A DNA stretch of 64,000 bases from Nonomuraea rhodomycinica (GTDB lineage: Bacteria; Actinomycetota; Actinomycetes; Streptosporangiales; Streptosporangiaceae): contig NZ_JABWGO010000018.1 of assembly GCF_013363995.1 (NCBI RefSeq), forward strand, positions 37,865-101,864, read 5' to 3'. The translations under genes were made by a program, and so were the position numbers. The notes under the pieces are model-generated. The model was not told the origin of the DNA. It ran no database searches and saw only the letters and a list, made by a program, of their open reading frames with translations. Shown one piece after another: positions 25,941 to 34,759 of the stretch; within the stretch, counting starts at the first letter, position 1, and each line of letters starts with the position of its first letter.

Positions 25941-26842
25941 CCGCACCAGAGGTGACCTCCGCTCCGTCCCCCGAGGCCGAGACGTGGGCGGAGCGCGAAC
26001 CGGGCTCGATCCGGTCGGTCCTGCACGGGCTGCGCCGGCATCCGCTCGGCGTGGCCGGCGGGCTGCTCCTGCTGCTCATCATCGCGTTCTGCTTCCTCGG
26101 GCCGCTGTTCCACCCGACCAACCAGACCGACGTGGACCTCCTCAACGCGGCCCTGCCGCCCGGCTCCGGCCACCCGCTCGGGACCGACGGCAACGGCTTC
26201 GACGTGCTCGGGCGGCTGATGTCGGGCGGCCAGGTGTCGCTGCGGATCGGGCTGCTGGCCGCGCTCTTCGCCACCACGATCGGCACCGTCTACGGGGCCG
26301 TGGCGGGGCTGGCCGGAGGCGTGGTCGACGGGTTCATGATGCGGCTGGTCGACGTCATGCTGTCGATCCCGTTCCTGTTCTTCGTGCTGATCCTGTCGGC
26401 CCGCTTCCACGCCGACGCGCTGTCACTGAGCCTGGTCATCGGCGGCTTCTCCTGGCTCGTCTCCGCCCGGCTGGTGCGCGGCGAGGTGCTGACCCTGCGG
26501 GTGAGGGAGTTCGTGCTGGCCGCCAAGCTGATGGGCGCCTCCCGCCGGCGGACGATCCTCACCCACCTGATCCCGAACGCGCTCGGCGTCATCATCGTCA
26601 ACATCACCTTCCAGGTCGCCGACGCCGTCCTGGTCGTCGCCGCGCTGGGCTTCCTGGGCTTCGGCCTGACCTACCCCACCGCCGACTGGGGCAGCCAGCT
26701 GGCCAGCGGCGTCACCTACATCTCCGCCGACTACTGGTGGCTGATCTACCCGGTCGGCGGCTGCATCGTCCTGACCGTGCTGGCGCTCAACCTGCTCGCC
26801 GACGCGCTGCGCGACGCCGTCGGACGGCGGGCCGACCGATGA
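25937..26842 (+). CDS. ABC transporter permease, DppC type
   Basis: A 301-residue partner permease. It has the DppC N-terminal tail and helix (HPLGVAGGLLLLLIIAFCFL), the motif HPLGTDGNGFDVLGRLMSGG found before the second helix in this family, and the coupling loop FVLAAKLMGASRRRTILTHL. It ends with GRRADR and overlaps the upstream and downstream genes by 4 bp. It pairs with the DppB-type subunit to form the translocation pore. Confidence 0.94.
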   Translation: MTAPEVTSAPSPEAETWAEREPGSIRSVLHGLRRHPLGVAGGLLLLLIIAFCFLGPLFHPTNQTDVDLLNAALPPGSGHPLGTDGNGFDVLGRLMSGGQVSLRIGLLAALFATTIGTVYGAVAGLAGGVVDGFMMRLVDVMLSIPFLFFVLILSARFHADALSLSLVIGGFSWLVSARLVRGEVLTLRVREFVLAAKLMGASRRRTILTHLIPNALGVIIVNITFQVADAVLVVAALGFLGFGLTYPTADWGSQLASGVTYISADYWWLIYPVGGCIVLTVLALNLLADALRDAVGRRADR

Positions 26843-26880
26843 CCTTCACGCACCCCGCACACCTCTTCAGGGAGCCGTCA

Positions 26881-28728
26881 ATGAAGCACCGAGGCCGCCT
26901 CTCCGTGGCACTCGTCGCCGCCGTCGCCGTGCTGGCCACAGCGTGCAGCGGCGGCGGGGGCGCGACGAGGGACATCGCCGGCAGCTACACCGCCAAGCCG
27001 GCCCAGACCGGCACCCCCAAACAGGGCGGGACCGCCACCGTCGCGCTGACCCCCGGGCTCAGCCCCAACTACATCTACCCGTACCCGCCGGCGGCAGCCA
27101 ACGGCACCGTCATCGCCCGCGGCCAGCTGTGGCGCTCCCTCTACCGGCCCAGCGGCGAGGGCGACCAGGTCGCCGACGCCGAGCTGAGCCTGGCCGAGCC
27201 GCCCGTCTACAGCCCCGACCGCAAGACCGTGACCATCACGATGAAGGACTACAAGTGGTCCAACGGCAAGCCGGTCACGGCCGACGACGTCGTCTTCTCG
27301 CTGGCCCTGCTCAAGGCCGCGCTCGCGGAGAGCCCGGCCAACTGGAGCTTCTACACCCCCGGCCAGTTCCCCGACGGCGTGAGCGCCGAGGCCACCGCGC
27401 CTGACACGCTCACCCTCAAGCTGCGGACCGCGTACAACCCGTCGTACCTGCTGTCCATGCTGACGCTGCTGTACGTGCTGCCCTCCACCGAGTGGAACAT
27501 CGCCGCCACCGGCGGCCCCCACCTGGACTACAAGCAGCCGAAGAACGCCAGGGCGATCTACAGGTACCTCACCAAGGAGTCGGAGTCGCAGGCCACCTTC
27601 GCCGGCAACCCGCTCTGGCAGGTCGTCAACGGCCCCTACCGGCTCAAGAGCTTCGACCCGACGACCGGCTCGTTCTCCCTGGCGCGCAACGAGTCCTACA
27701 GCGGACCGGGAGAGTCGCGGCTCGACCAGATCGAATTCAAGGCCTTCACCTCCGCCGCCGCCGTGCTCAACCAGTTCAAGGCCGGCAACCTGACCGTCGG
27801 CACGCTCGACTCCAGCTTCGCCGCGCAGATCGGCGCGCTGAAGGCCGAGGGCTACAACGTGTACGGCGCGCCCGCCCCCGCCCGGCTTGACGCGCTGGTC
27901 ATCAACTTCGCGAACACCGTCGGCAACTTCGACAAGGTCATCGCGCAGCCGTACGTCCGCCAGGCCCTGCAGCGGCTGATCGACCAGCAGGGTTACATCG
28001 CCAGCCGCGGCGTCTACAACGGCGCCGCCTCCCCGAACTACAGCACCGCGGGCACCGGATCCCCCTACCCGCCCGCCTTCGGCGACCAGCCGCCCTACCC
28101 CTACGACCCGGCCGCCGCCGAGAAGCTGCTCGCCGACAACGGCTGGAAGGTGGTGCCGAACGGCTCCACCACCTGCGAGCGTCCCGGCACCGGGCCCGGC
28201 CTGTGCGGCGCGGACATCCCGCGCGGACAGACGATCAGCTTCACCCTGGCCTCGGCCAGCTCACCGGCCTTCGTCGGCGCGCGTGACGTCGCCTTCGCCT
28301 CCGCGGCCAAGAAGCTCGGCATCGAGGTCAAGGTCGTGACCAAGTCGCTCAACTACATGTACGCGAACTACGGCAACACCTTCGCCCCCGCCACCAGGAA
28401 CGAGTGGGCCATGCAGGACTACGGCGCCCTCTACCTGGCGGCCGGCTACCCGAGCAGCAACACGGTGTTCAACACCGAGGGCAGCTTCAACCTGGGCAGC
28501 TACCGGAACGCCGAGGTGGACAAGCTGATCGGCGCCTCGACCTTCGGCGCGGACGAGAAGTCGCTGTCGGCCGAGGTGACCGCTCTCGCCCGGGACCTGC
28601 CGGTGCTCTTCCTGCCGACGCCGCACACGCTCGTGGTGTGGAAGGACACCCTGTCGGGCCCGCAGTCGTCGTTCAACGCCCTGACCAGCTTCCTGTACAC
28701 GCCGGAACTATGGTACTTCCACAGCTAG
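26881..28728 (+). CDS. Peptide ABC transporter substrate-binding lipoprotein (family 5)
   Basis: A lipoprotein of 615 residues with signal MKHRGRLSVALVAAVAVLA and lipobox Cys22 (LATAC). The body is a type 2 periplasmic-binding fold of SBP family 5: GGTATVALTPGLSPN at the start and KYKWSNGKPVTADDVVF-like DYKWSNGKPVTADDVVFS near residue 130. I prefer ATG 26881 with its GGGAG site. An upstream ATG at 26839 overlaps the permease stop but would put 14 residues before the signal peptide. It should capture the imported peptide outside the cell. The ligand is unknown. Confidence 0.93.
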   Translation: MKHRGRLSVALVAAVAVLATACSGGGGATRDIAGSYTAKPAQTGTPKQGGTATVALTPGLSPNYIYPYPPAAANGTVIARGQLWRSLYRPSGEGDQVADAELSLAEPPVYSPDRKTVTITMKDYKWSNGKPVTADDVVFSLALLKAALAESPANWSFYTPGQFPDGVSAEATAPDTLTLKLRTAYNPSYLLSMLTLLYVLPSTEWNIAATGGPHLDYKQPKNARAIYRYLTKESESQATFAGNPLWQVVNGPYRLKSFDPTTGSFSLARNESYSGPGESRLDQIEFKAFTSAAAVLNQFKAGNLTVGTLDSSFAAQIGALKAEGYNVYGAPAPARLDALVINFANTVGNFDKVIAQPYVRQALQRLIDQQGYIASRGVYNGAASPNYSTAGTGSPYPPAFGDQPPYPYDPAAAEKLLADNGWKVVPNGSTTCERPGTGPGLCGADIPRGQTISFTLASASSPAFVGARDVAFASAAKKLGIEVKVVTKSLNYMYANYGNTFAPATRNEWAMQDYGALYLAAGYPSSNTVFNTEGSFNLGSYRNAEVDKLIGASTFGADEKSLSAEVTALARDLPVLFLPTPHTLVVWKDTLSGPQSSFNALTSFLYTPELWYFHS

Positions 28729-29849
28729 CGCGAGACCTGGCCGGTGACGCCAGGGTGGTGGCCCTCGGCGAGGGCGCGCACAACATCACGCAGTTCTACG
28801 AGCTGAAGGACGAGCTGTTCCGCCTGCTCGTCGAGGAGCACGGGTTCACCGCCTTCGTGATGGAGTCGGGCTTCGCCGAGGGGCTGGCCGTCGACGCGTG
28901 GGTCCACGGCGGGCCCGGCGAGGTCGAGACGGTCGCCCGCGACGGGATCACCTACCGGTTCGGCGAGTGCGAGCCGATGCGGCGGCAGCTCACCTGGATG
29001 CGGGAGTGGAACGCGGCGAACCCGGCGAAGGTCAGCTTCTACGGCATGGACCTGCCCGGCTCCTCCACCTCGCCCGGACCGGCGGTGCGCGTCTGCCTCG
29101 ACCGGCTGGCGGCGCTGCCCGGCGACGAGGAGCTGCGTCGCCTCAGCGATCTGGGCGGCCGGACCGAGGCGGCGATCCGCTACCGGGCCATGCCCGCCGC
29201 GGAGCGGGGCCGGCTGCTCGACGGCCTCCGCGACCTGGTGGAGCGTGCCGCGGAGCACGACGACGGGGTCGTGCGCCGGTGCGGGGCCTCGATCGGGGCC
29301 TTCCTCGCCGAGCTGGACCTGCCGGAGACCGGGCCGTACCCACGCGACGTGTTCATGGCCGAGACCGTGCGCTGGATCCTGGAGCGCGAGGAGCGGATCG
29401 TCGTGAGCGCGCACAACGCGCATGTCCGGCGGACGCCGCTGCACGGCCGGCCGATGCTCGGCGGCCTGCTGGGCGCGGACGCCGTCGTCATCGGGATGAC
29501 GTACGGTTCCGGCCCCGAGGTGCGCTTCACGCAGCGCTCGCCGCGCCCGTTCGACTGCGAGGTCTCCCTCCACGAGCGCATCCTGCCGCCGAACGCCATC
29601 GAGTCGAGGCTGGAGCGCCTCGGCCCGCCCGTCGCCGCCGTCGACCTGCGCGACGCGCCGGCCGGGCTGTTCGACGGGGTGGACGGCACGCTGGCCGCCG
29701 GCGGCCTCGACCCCGTCGACGACTTCCCGGCCGCCTACGACGCGCTCGTCCACGTCCGCCGGGTGACCCGGGTGCCCGGCGCGTTCGAGCGGCTGCGCGC
29801 GGAGTTCGAGACCGGAGCCCAGTCCCCACGAGAGCCGGAGTCACCGTGA
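28710..29849 (+). CDS. Erythromycin esterase-like protein (Ere/EreA family fold)
   Basis: A 379-residue protein of the erythromycin esterase superfamily. Conserved blocks are VALGEGAHNITQFYELKDEL near residue 15, FVMESGFAEG, the central SFYGMDLPGS and the histidine-containing VVSAHNAHVRR. The ATG lies inside the end of the binding-protein gene (19-bp overlap), so it belongs to the importer operon. Family members include macrolide esterases, but many are of unknown hydrolytic function. Its place among peptide genes suggests action on the imported compound rather than on macrolides (inference). Confidence 0.85.
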   Translation: MVLPQLARDLAGDARVVALGEGAHNITQFYELKDELFRLLVEEHGFTAFVMESGFAEGLAVDAWVHGGPGEVETVARDGITYRFGECEPMRRQLTWMREWNAANPAKVSFYGMDLPGSSTSPGPAVRVCLDRLAALPGDEELRRLSDLGGRTEAAIRYRAMPAAERGRLLDGLRDLVERAAEHDDGVVRRCGASIGAFLAELDLPETGPYPRDVFMAETVRWILEREERIVVSAHNAHVRRTPLHGRPMLGGLLGADAVVIGMTYGSGPEVRFTQRSPRPFDCEVSLHERILPPNAIESRLERLGPPVAAVDLRDAPAGLFDGVDGTLAAGGLDPVDDFPAAYDALVHVRRVTRVPGAFERLRAEFETGAQSPREPESP

Positions 29850-31909
29850 CCGCCGCCTACCCGCCCGCCCGCACCGTCGAGGTCTTCGAGGACGTCGCCG
29901 GCGTGCGCGTGCCCGACCCGTACCGCTGGCTGGAGGAGGAGACCGAGGAGGTGCGGCAGTGGCAGCGGCGGCAGGCCGAGCTCGCCACCGCCGCCGTCTA
30001 CGCCGGCCAGGATCCGGAGGCCGTCCGCGCGCTGATCCGCGCCTGCGACGCCGGCTCCCGGCCGGCCCTGCCGAAGTACGCCGCCGGCCGCTGGTTCCGG
30101 GTGGTGTCCCCGCCCGGAGGCCCGGCGCCCGTGGTGGTCGTCGCCGACGAGCCCTTCGGGGCCGGGCGGACGGTCGCCGACCTGGCCGGGTCCGGCGAGG
30201 GCGGGCACCCGCCCGTCGTGTCCTGGCTGGCGCCCGCGCCCGACGGCCGGGTCCTGGCGCTCGGCCTGTGCACCGACGGCAGCGAGCACAACACCATCCG
30301 GCTGTTCGACGTCGCCTCCGGGCGCCAGCTCGGCGGCGCGCCGGAGCAGGTCCTGCACAGCGCGTGGGCGGGCGGCGTCTCCTGGCTGCCGGACAGCACG
30401 GGCTTCTCCTTCCTCGCGCTCACCGGCGCGCCGGAGGACTTCCGGCAGGCGGTCTTCCTCCACCGGCTCGGCGGCGGGACCGAGCCGGAGCCGATCCCGG
30501 TCGGCGCGGGCTCCCGCGAGTACACGCTCGTCCAGATGTCGCCCGGCAGCCGCTGGGCCGTCGCCGCCCATCGGGTCGGCAGCCCCGTCCCGGTCGCGGT
30601 GCGCGACCTGTCCGATCCGGGCGGGACCTGGCGGCCCTTCGTCAGCGGATGCTCGGGGACGGTCGCCGGACACGTCGTGGGCGAGCGCTACATCGCGGTG
30701 ACCGACGTCGGCGCCCCGCGCGGCAGGGTGGTCGCCATCCCGCTCGACGCGGCCGACCCCGGCGACCCGGCCGGGTGGAGCGAGCTCGTCCCGGAGGGGG
30801 ACACGGTGCTGCGCTCCCTCACCCCGGTCGGCGAGCACCTCTACCTCAGCGAGTTCGACCGGACCTTCGCGAGGGTGCGCATCCTCGACCGCTCGGGAGC
30901 GGTCACCGGCGAGATGCCCCTCCCCGGCCGGGGCGCGCTGGCCGCGCCCTTCTTCCCGCTGACCGCCCTGGCCACCGGCGCGCCCGCGGCCGACTTCGTC
31001 TTCGCCTTCTCCACGCTCACCAGCTCCTGGGGCGTCTACCGGCACCGGCCCGGCGAGACGGAACCGGAGACGCTGCTGCCTCCCGCCGTGGTCCTCGACG
31101 CCGTGCTGGAGGAGGGCGCGGCCCTCGCGCCGGACGGCGTCGCCGTGCCGTACCACGTGGTGCGCGGAGCCGGCGGTGCGCCGGCACCGGTGCTGATCTC
31201 CGCGTACGGCGCGGCGAACGTGCCGCTCCTGCCGCAGTACCAGCCCGACCTGGCCGCCTTCGTGGCCGCCGGAGGCGTGCTGGTGCAGGCGTACCTGCGC
31301 GGCGGCGGCGAGTTCGGCCGGGACTGGCACCTGGCCGCGCACCGGGAGCGCAAGCACGTCCGCGACGCCGACCTGGTCGCGGTCGCCGAGCACCTCCTCG
31401 ACACCGGCCTGACCACTTCCGATCGGCTCGCGCTGACCGGCGGCTCCGACGGCGGCCTCATGTGCGGCATCGCCCTCACCCGGCGGCCCGAGCTGTGGCG
31501 TGCGGTCCTGCCGAGGGCCCCGCTGCTGGACCTCGTCGGCGGCACGCGCGACCCCTATCTCGACTTCGTCATCCGCAAGGCGTGGGGGGACCCGGACGAC
31601 CCGGACGAGGTGCGGCGCCTGCTCGGGCTCTCGCCGTACCAGCTCGTCGAGCCCGGCGTCTTCCCGGCGGTCTACCTGCAGGCCGGGGCGACCGACCCGC
31701 GGTGCCGGCCCTGGCACGCGCGCAAGTTCGCCGCGCGCCTGCAGGCCGCGCAGCGGGGGGAGGCGCCGATCCTGCTGCACGTGTTCGAGGACGCCGGTCA
31801 CGGCGCGGCGACCGCCCACGACGTCGCCGCCGCGCAGGACGCCGAGTGGTTGGCCTTTCTGATCGGCACGCTCGGTCTGCCGGGCGTCAGCCGTCCGGGG
31901 CCGACCTGA
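29846..31909 (+). CDS. Prolyl oligopeptidase family serine peptidase (S9)
   Basis: A 687-residue cytoplasmic peptidase. The N-terminal cap PYRWLEEETEEVRQW is typical of prolyl oligopeptidases, and a beta-propeller follows to about residue 400. The catalytic domain has the serine motif TGGSDGGLMCG near 533, the Asp in GATDPRC near 615 and the His in EDAGHGAAT near 651. The GTG start overlaps the upstream stop as GTGA. It would cut short imported peptides, usually after proline. It converges on pucR with a 23-bp overlap. Confidence 0.93.
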   Translation: MTAAYPPARTVEVFEDVAGVRVPDPYRWLEEETEEVRQWQRRQAELATAAVYAGQDPEAVRALIRACDAGSRPALPKYAAGRWFRVVSPPGGPAPVVVVADEPFGAGRTVADLAGSGEGGHPPVVSWLAPAPDGRVLALGLCTDGSEHNTIRLFDVASGRQLGGAPEQVLHSAWAGGVSWLPDSTGFSFLALTGAPEDFRQAVFLHRLGGGTEPEPIPVGAGSREYTLVQMSPGSRWAVAAHRVGSPVPVAVRDLSDPGGTWRPFVSGCSGTVAGHVVGERYIAVTDVGAPRGRVVAIPLDAADPGDPAGWSELVPEGDTVLRSLTPVGEHLYLSEFDRTFARVRILDRSGAVTGEMPLPGRGALAAPFFPLTALATGAPAADFVFAFSTLTSSWGVYRHRPGETEPETLLPPAVVLDAVLEEGAALAPDGVAVPYHVVRGAGGAPAPVLISAYGAANVPLLPQYQPDLAAFVAAGGVLVQAYLRGGGEFGRDWHLAAHRERKHVRDADLVAVAEHLLDTGLTTSDRLALTGGSDGGLMCGIALTRRPELWRAVLPRAPLLDLVGGTRDPYLDFVIRKAWGDPDDPDEVRRLLGLSPYQLVEPGVFPAVYLQAGATDPRCRPWHARKFAARLQAAQRGEAPILLHVFEDAGHGAATAHDVAAAQDAEWLAFLIGTLGLPGVSRPGPT

Positions 31910-33566
31910 TCGACATCAGGCGCAGCTGCAACATGGCCGACAGCCGCGCGCCGGGGTCGCCGAGGTCGAGCCGGCCGACCTCGGCGGCCCGGCGCAGCCG
32001 GTAGCGGAAGGTGTTGGAGTGCACGTACATCGCGGCCGAGGCCTCCGCGACGTCGCCGAAGGCGTCGAGCCAGGCCCGGAGCGTCTCGGCCAGGCTGGTC
32101 TGGTGCTCCTTGTCGTAGGCGACGATGCGCGCGACGGCCCCGCTGGGGATGTCGCCGCGCGGGACGAGGTCGGCCAGCTCGATCAGCAGTGCCTCGACAT
32201 GCACGTCGTCCAGCCGGGCCACCTGCCGCCCGCCGGCCCCCGAGCGCAGCACGCGCAGGGCGCGCTCGGCCCCCGATCGCGACCGGGCCAGCGCCGAGCT
32301 GTCGGCGGCCAGCGGCCCGACCCCGATGAGCGGGCGCAGCCGCGAGCCGACGCGGGCCAGGAACTCCGAGGCGATCCACGCCGCGCGTTCCTCGGCGTCC
32401 TCACGGTTCTGGTGCCGGTGCTGCGGCAGGGGCAGCACGCCGAAGGCGACGTCGCCGATGAGCGCCGCGGCGGCCCGCGGGTGGGCCGCGGACAGGTGGA
32501 TGGCGAAGGCGTCGGCCAGCCGCTTGCGCTCGGTGGCGAGCTGGGCGGGCAGCGGGGGCTCGGCCGCCGAGCCGACGACGTTCAGCGCGAGGACGACCGC
32601 GGGCTCGTCCTTCAGCCCGAGGCGGCGGACCGCCTCCCGCGCCCCGGGCCCGTCCTCCAGGGCGGTGCTCAGCAGCTCGGCCCGCAGCCGCCGCTCCATG
32701 TCGGCGTCGGCGCGCTGCCACACCATGTGCATCGCGACCAGCTTGGACGCCTCGTACAGCGCCTCGCCGCGCTCCTCGTCCAGCGGTTCGGGGACGACCA
32801 CCCAGATCGTGCCGAGGATCTCGTCCCCGGCCCGCACCGCGATCGCCGCCCGGGGCAGCTCCGGCGGCAGCGACGGGTCGACCTGCTCGGGCAGGGGCGC
32901 CACGAAGACCGGCCGGTCGCTGCGGTAGATCGCCTGGAACACCCCGCGCTCCTCCAGGATGCGCGTGTAGTGCTCCGGGACCTGGCGGCCCAGGATCGTC
33001 TGGACCCGCGAGTGGTCGGCCTCCTCCTGGCGGCTGGAGAAGGCCAGCAGCCGGGAGTTGCGGTCCTCGATGGTGACGGGCGCGTCGAGCAGCGCGGCGA
33101 TGGCGTTGGCGACCGCGAACAGGTCGCCGGACCTGATCCGGCCGACCGTGTGCGCGTCCGTGCCGTCCGGGCCGCCGCTCTCGGCGATCAGCGACCGGAG
33201 CATCCCCGCCAGGTGCGACCACGACGCGCCGCGCGCGAACGACAGGACCGTCACCCCCGCCTCGCGCGCCGCCGCGACGAGCCCTTCGTCGGGCACGACC
33301 GGCGCGCGGACCACGAGGCCGACGGCGTCGTGCCGGCCGAGCTGGGTCACCACCCGGGCGAGGTCGGCCGGGTCGTGCAGCCCGACGCCGAACACCAGCG
33401 CACGGCTCGGGAGCTCGGGCTCGTCGAGCGGGTCGTAGATGACGACGTCGCCGACGTCGCCGGCCCGCTCGACATCGCCGCAGACGACGTCGAGCAGGGT
33501 GGAGCCGAGTTCCTCCAGGACGCGGGCGAGGCTGGCTCGCGGGAGGCCGGTCACGGGGACGAGCAC
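31887..33566 (-). CDS. PucR family transcriptional regulator
   Basis: A 559-residue regulator with an N-terminal GAF/PucR sensor region, a GGDEF-like middle part and a C-terminal PucR helix-turn-helix (EASAAMYVHSNTFRYRLRRA, then GRLDLGDPGARL). PucR proteins usually activate catabolic genes in response to a nitrogen compound. The start could be GTG 33566 or GTG 33554; longer frames run into the spacer. It follows the racemase gene and faces the importer operon, so it is the likely regulator of both halves of this locus. Confidence 0.88.
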   Translation of the reverse strand: MLVPVTGLPRASLARVLEELGSTLLDVVCGDVERAGDVGDVVIYDPLDEPELPSRALVFGVGLHDPADLARVVTQLGRHDAVGLVVRAPVVPDEGLVAAAREAGVTVLSFARGASWSHLAGMLRSLIAESGGPDGTDAHTVGRIRSGDLFAVANAIAALLDAPVTIEDRNSRLLAFSSRQEEADHSRVQTILGRQVPEHYTRILEERGVFQAIYRSDRPVFVAPLPEQVDPSLPPELPRAAIAVRAGDEILGTIWVVVPEPLDEERGEALYEASKLVAMHMVWQRADADMERRLRAELLSTALEDGPGAREAVRRLGLKDEPAVVLALNVVGSAAEPPLPAQLATERKRLADAFAIHLSAAHPRAAAALIGDVAFGVLPLPQHRHQNREDAEERAAWIASEFLARVGSRLRPLIGVGPLAADSSALARSRSGAERALRVLRSGAGGRQVARLDDVHVEALLIELADLVPRGDIPSGAVARIVAYDKEHQTSLAETLRAWLDAFGDVAEASAAMYVHSNTFRYRLRRAAEVGRLDLGDPGARLSAMLQLRLMSIRSAPDG

Positions 33567-33601
33567 GCGTCCGAAGCTAGCGCAGCGGCGTCGGGCCGGC
33601 G

Positions 33602-33619
33602 TTCGTTCTGCATGACGAA
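33602..33619. promoter_or_regulatory. TTCGT-N8-ACGAA dyad upstream of pucR
   Basis: A perfect 5-bp dyad with an 8-bp spacer (tctgcatg) lies 36 bp before the proposed pucR start. It has the same layout as the importer operator at 22745, supporting autoregulation by PucR. Confidence 0.5.
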
Positions 33620-33629
33620 AGGATCCTAT

Positions 33630-33656
33630 CCGGTTTGTCCGGTTGGACCGGTTCAG
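33630..33656. repeat. Three 9-bp direct repeats CCGGTTnnn
   Basis: CCGGTTTGT, CCGGTTGGA and CCGGTTCAG follow each other without gaps. They lie between pucR and the racemase gene, and the last overlaps the racemase stop codon. They could be additional regulator half-sites. Confidence 0.5.
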
Positions 33657-34759
33657 CGGAGAGGGACCCACTCCGTGGCGACGGTCACCTCGTCCAGGAC
33701 CTCGGGGATCGGGGCGACGCCCAGCCCCGGGCCGGCCGGCACCGCGAGGTGCCCGTCCTCCAGGACGAACGGCGGCGTGAGGTCGGTCCGGTAGTAGCGC
33801 TCGGACGCCGAGGTGTCGCCGGGCAGGGTGAACCCGGGCAGTGCGGCGAGCGCCACGTTGGCGGCGCGGCCCAGCCCCGTCTCCAGCATGCCGCCGCACC
33901 ACACCGGCACGCCGTGCGCCGCGCAGACGTCGTGGATCCGCCTGGCCTCCAGATATCCGCCCACCCGGCCCGGCTTGATGTTGACCACCTGGCAGGCGCC
34001 CATCGCGATGGCGTCGGCGGCGGCGCGCGCCGACACGATCGACTCGTCGAGGCAGATCGGCGTGCTGATCCGCGCGGCGAGCTCCGCGTGTCCGCGCAGG
34101 TCGTCCTCCGCCAGCGGCTGCTCCAGCAGCAGCAGCCCGAACGGGTCGAGCCCGGCCAGGTGCCGCGCGTCGCCGCGCCCGTAGGCGGTGTTGGCGTCCA
34201 CCTGCAGCAGGATGTCGCCGAAGCGCTCGCGCACCGCCCGGACCGGCTCGACGTCCCAGCCGGGCTCGATCTTCAGCTTGATCCGCAGGTAACCCGCCTC
34301 CAGATAGCCGGCCACGGCGTCGAGCAGCTCGGGGATCGACCCGGTGATCCCCACGGACACGCCGCACGGCACGCTCGCGTGCACCGCGCCGAGGGCCCGG
34401 CCGAACGAGACGCCGGCCGCGCGCAGCTCGGCGTCCAGCACCGCCGTCTCCAGCGCGGCCTTCGCCATCCGGTGGCCCTTGAACCCGGCCAGCGCCGGGG
34501 CGACCCGGTGCGCGTCCAGGTCCGCCACCCCGGCCAGCGCCGGGATCAGGTAGCGGCTCAGCACGTCGGCCGAGGCGTGCGTGTACTCCGAGGAGTACAG
34601 CGGCGCGATCCCCGCGCCGCACTCGCCCCACCCCTCGGCCTCACCGGTGACGGCACGCACCACCAGCGCCTCCCGTATGGTCTCCGTTCCGAACGACGTC
34701 CGGAAGGGCGACACGAGCGGCACCCGGATGGTGCGGATCTCCACTCCTGACAGCTTCAC
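33653..34759 (-). CDS. N-acylamino acid racemase / o-succinylbenzoate synthase family (enolase superfamily)
   Basis: A 368-residue member of the MenC/NSAR group. Catalytic and metal-binding blocks are RIKLKIEPGWD (first Lys, about residue 160), VDANTAY, LLEQPLAEDD, CLDESIVSA and NIKPGRVGG (second Lys, about 261). The sequence closely follows the known Amycolatopsis N-acylamino acid racemase (FRTSFGTE, MLETGLGRAANVAL, GDTSASERYYRTD). GTG 34759 overlaps the GNAT stop as GTGA. With no menaquinone genes around but an N-acyltransferase and a deacylase in the same operon, racemisation of N-succinyl or N-acyl amino acids is more likely than menaquinone synthesis. Confidence 0.9.
   Translation of the reverse strand: MKLSGVEIRTIRVPLVSPFRTSFGTETIREALVVRAVTGEAEGWGECGAGIAPLYSSEYTHASADVLSRYLIPALAGVADLDAHRVAPALAGFKGHRMAKAALETAVLDAELRAAGVSFGRALGAVHASVPCGVSVGITGSIPELLDAVAGYLEAGYLRIKLKIEPGWDVEPVRAVRERFGDILLQVDANTAYGRGDARHLAGLDPFGLLLLEQPLAEDDLRGHAELAARISTPICLDESIVSARAAADAIAMGACQVVNIKPGRVGGYLEARRIHDVCAAHGVPVWCGGMLETGLGRAANVALAALPGFTLPGDTSASERYYRTDLTPPFVLEDGHLAVPAGPGLGVAPIPEVLDEVTVATEWVPLR

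Noticed and set aside
28710..29849. Calling this gene a macrolide resistance determinant.
   Set aside because: The fold family is broad, and the gene is embedded in a peptide-uptake operon with overlapping starts. Resistance is not supported by context.
33653..34759. Assignment as menaquinone-pathway MenC.
   Set aside because: No men genes are nearby. The operon partners and the close resemblance to the Amycolatopsis N-acylamino acid racemase favour racemase function, though dual activity is possible.
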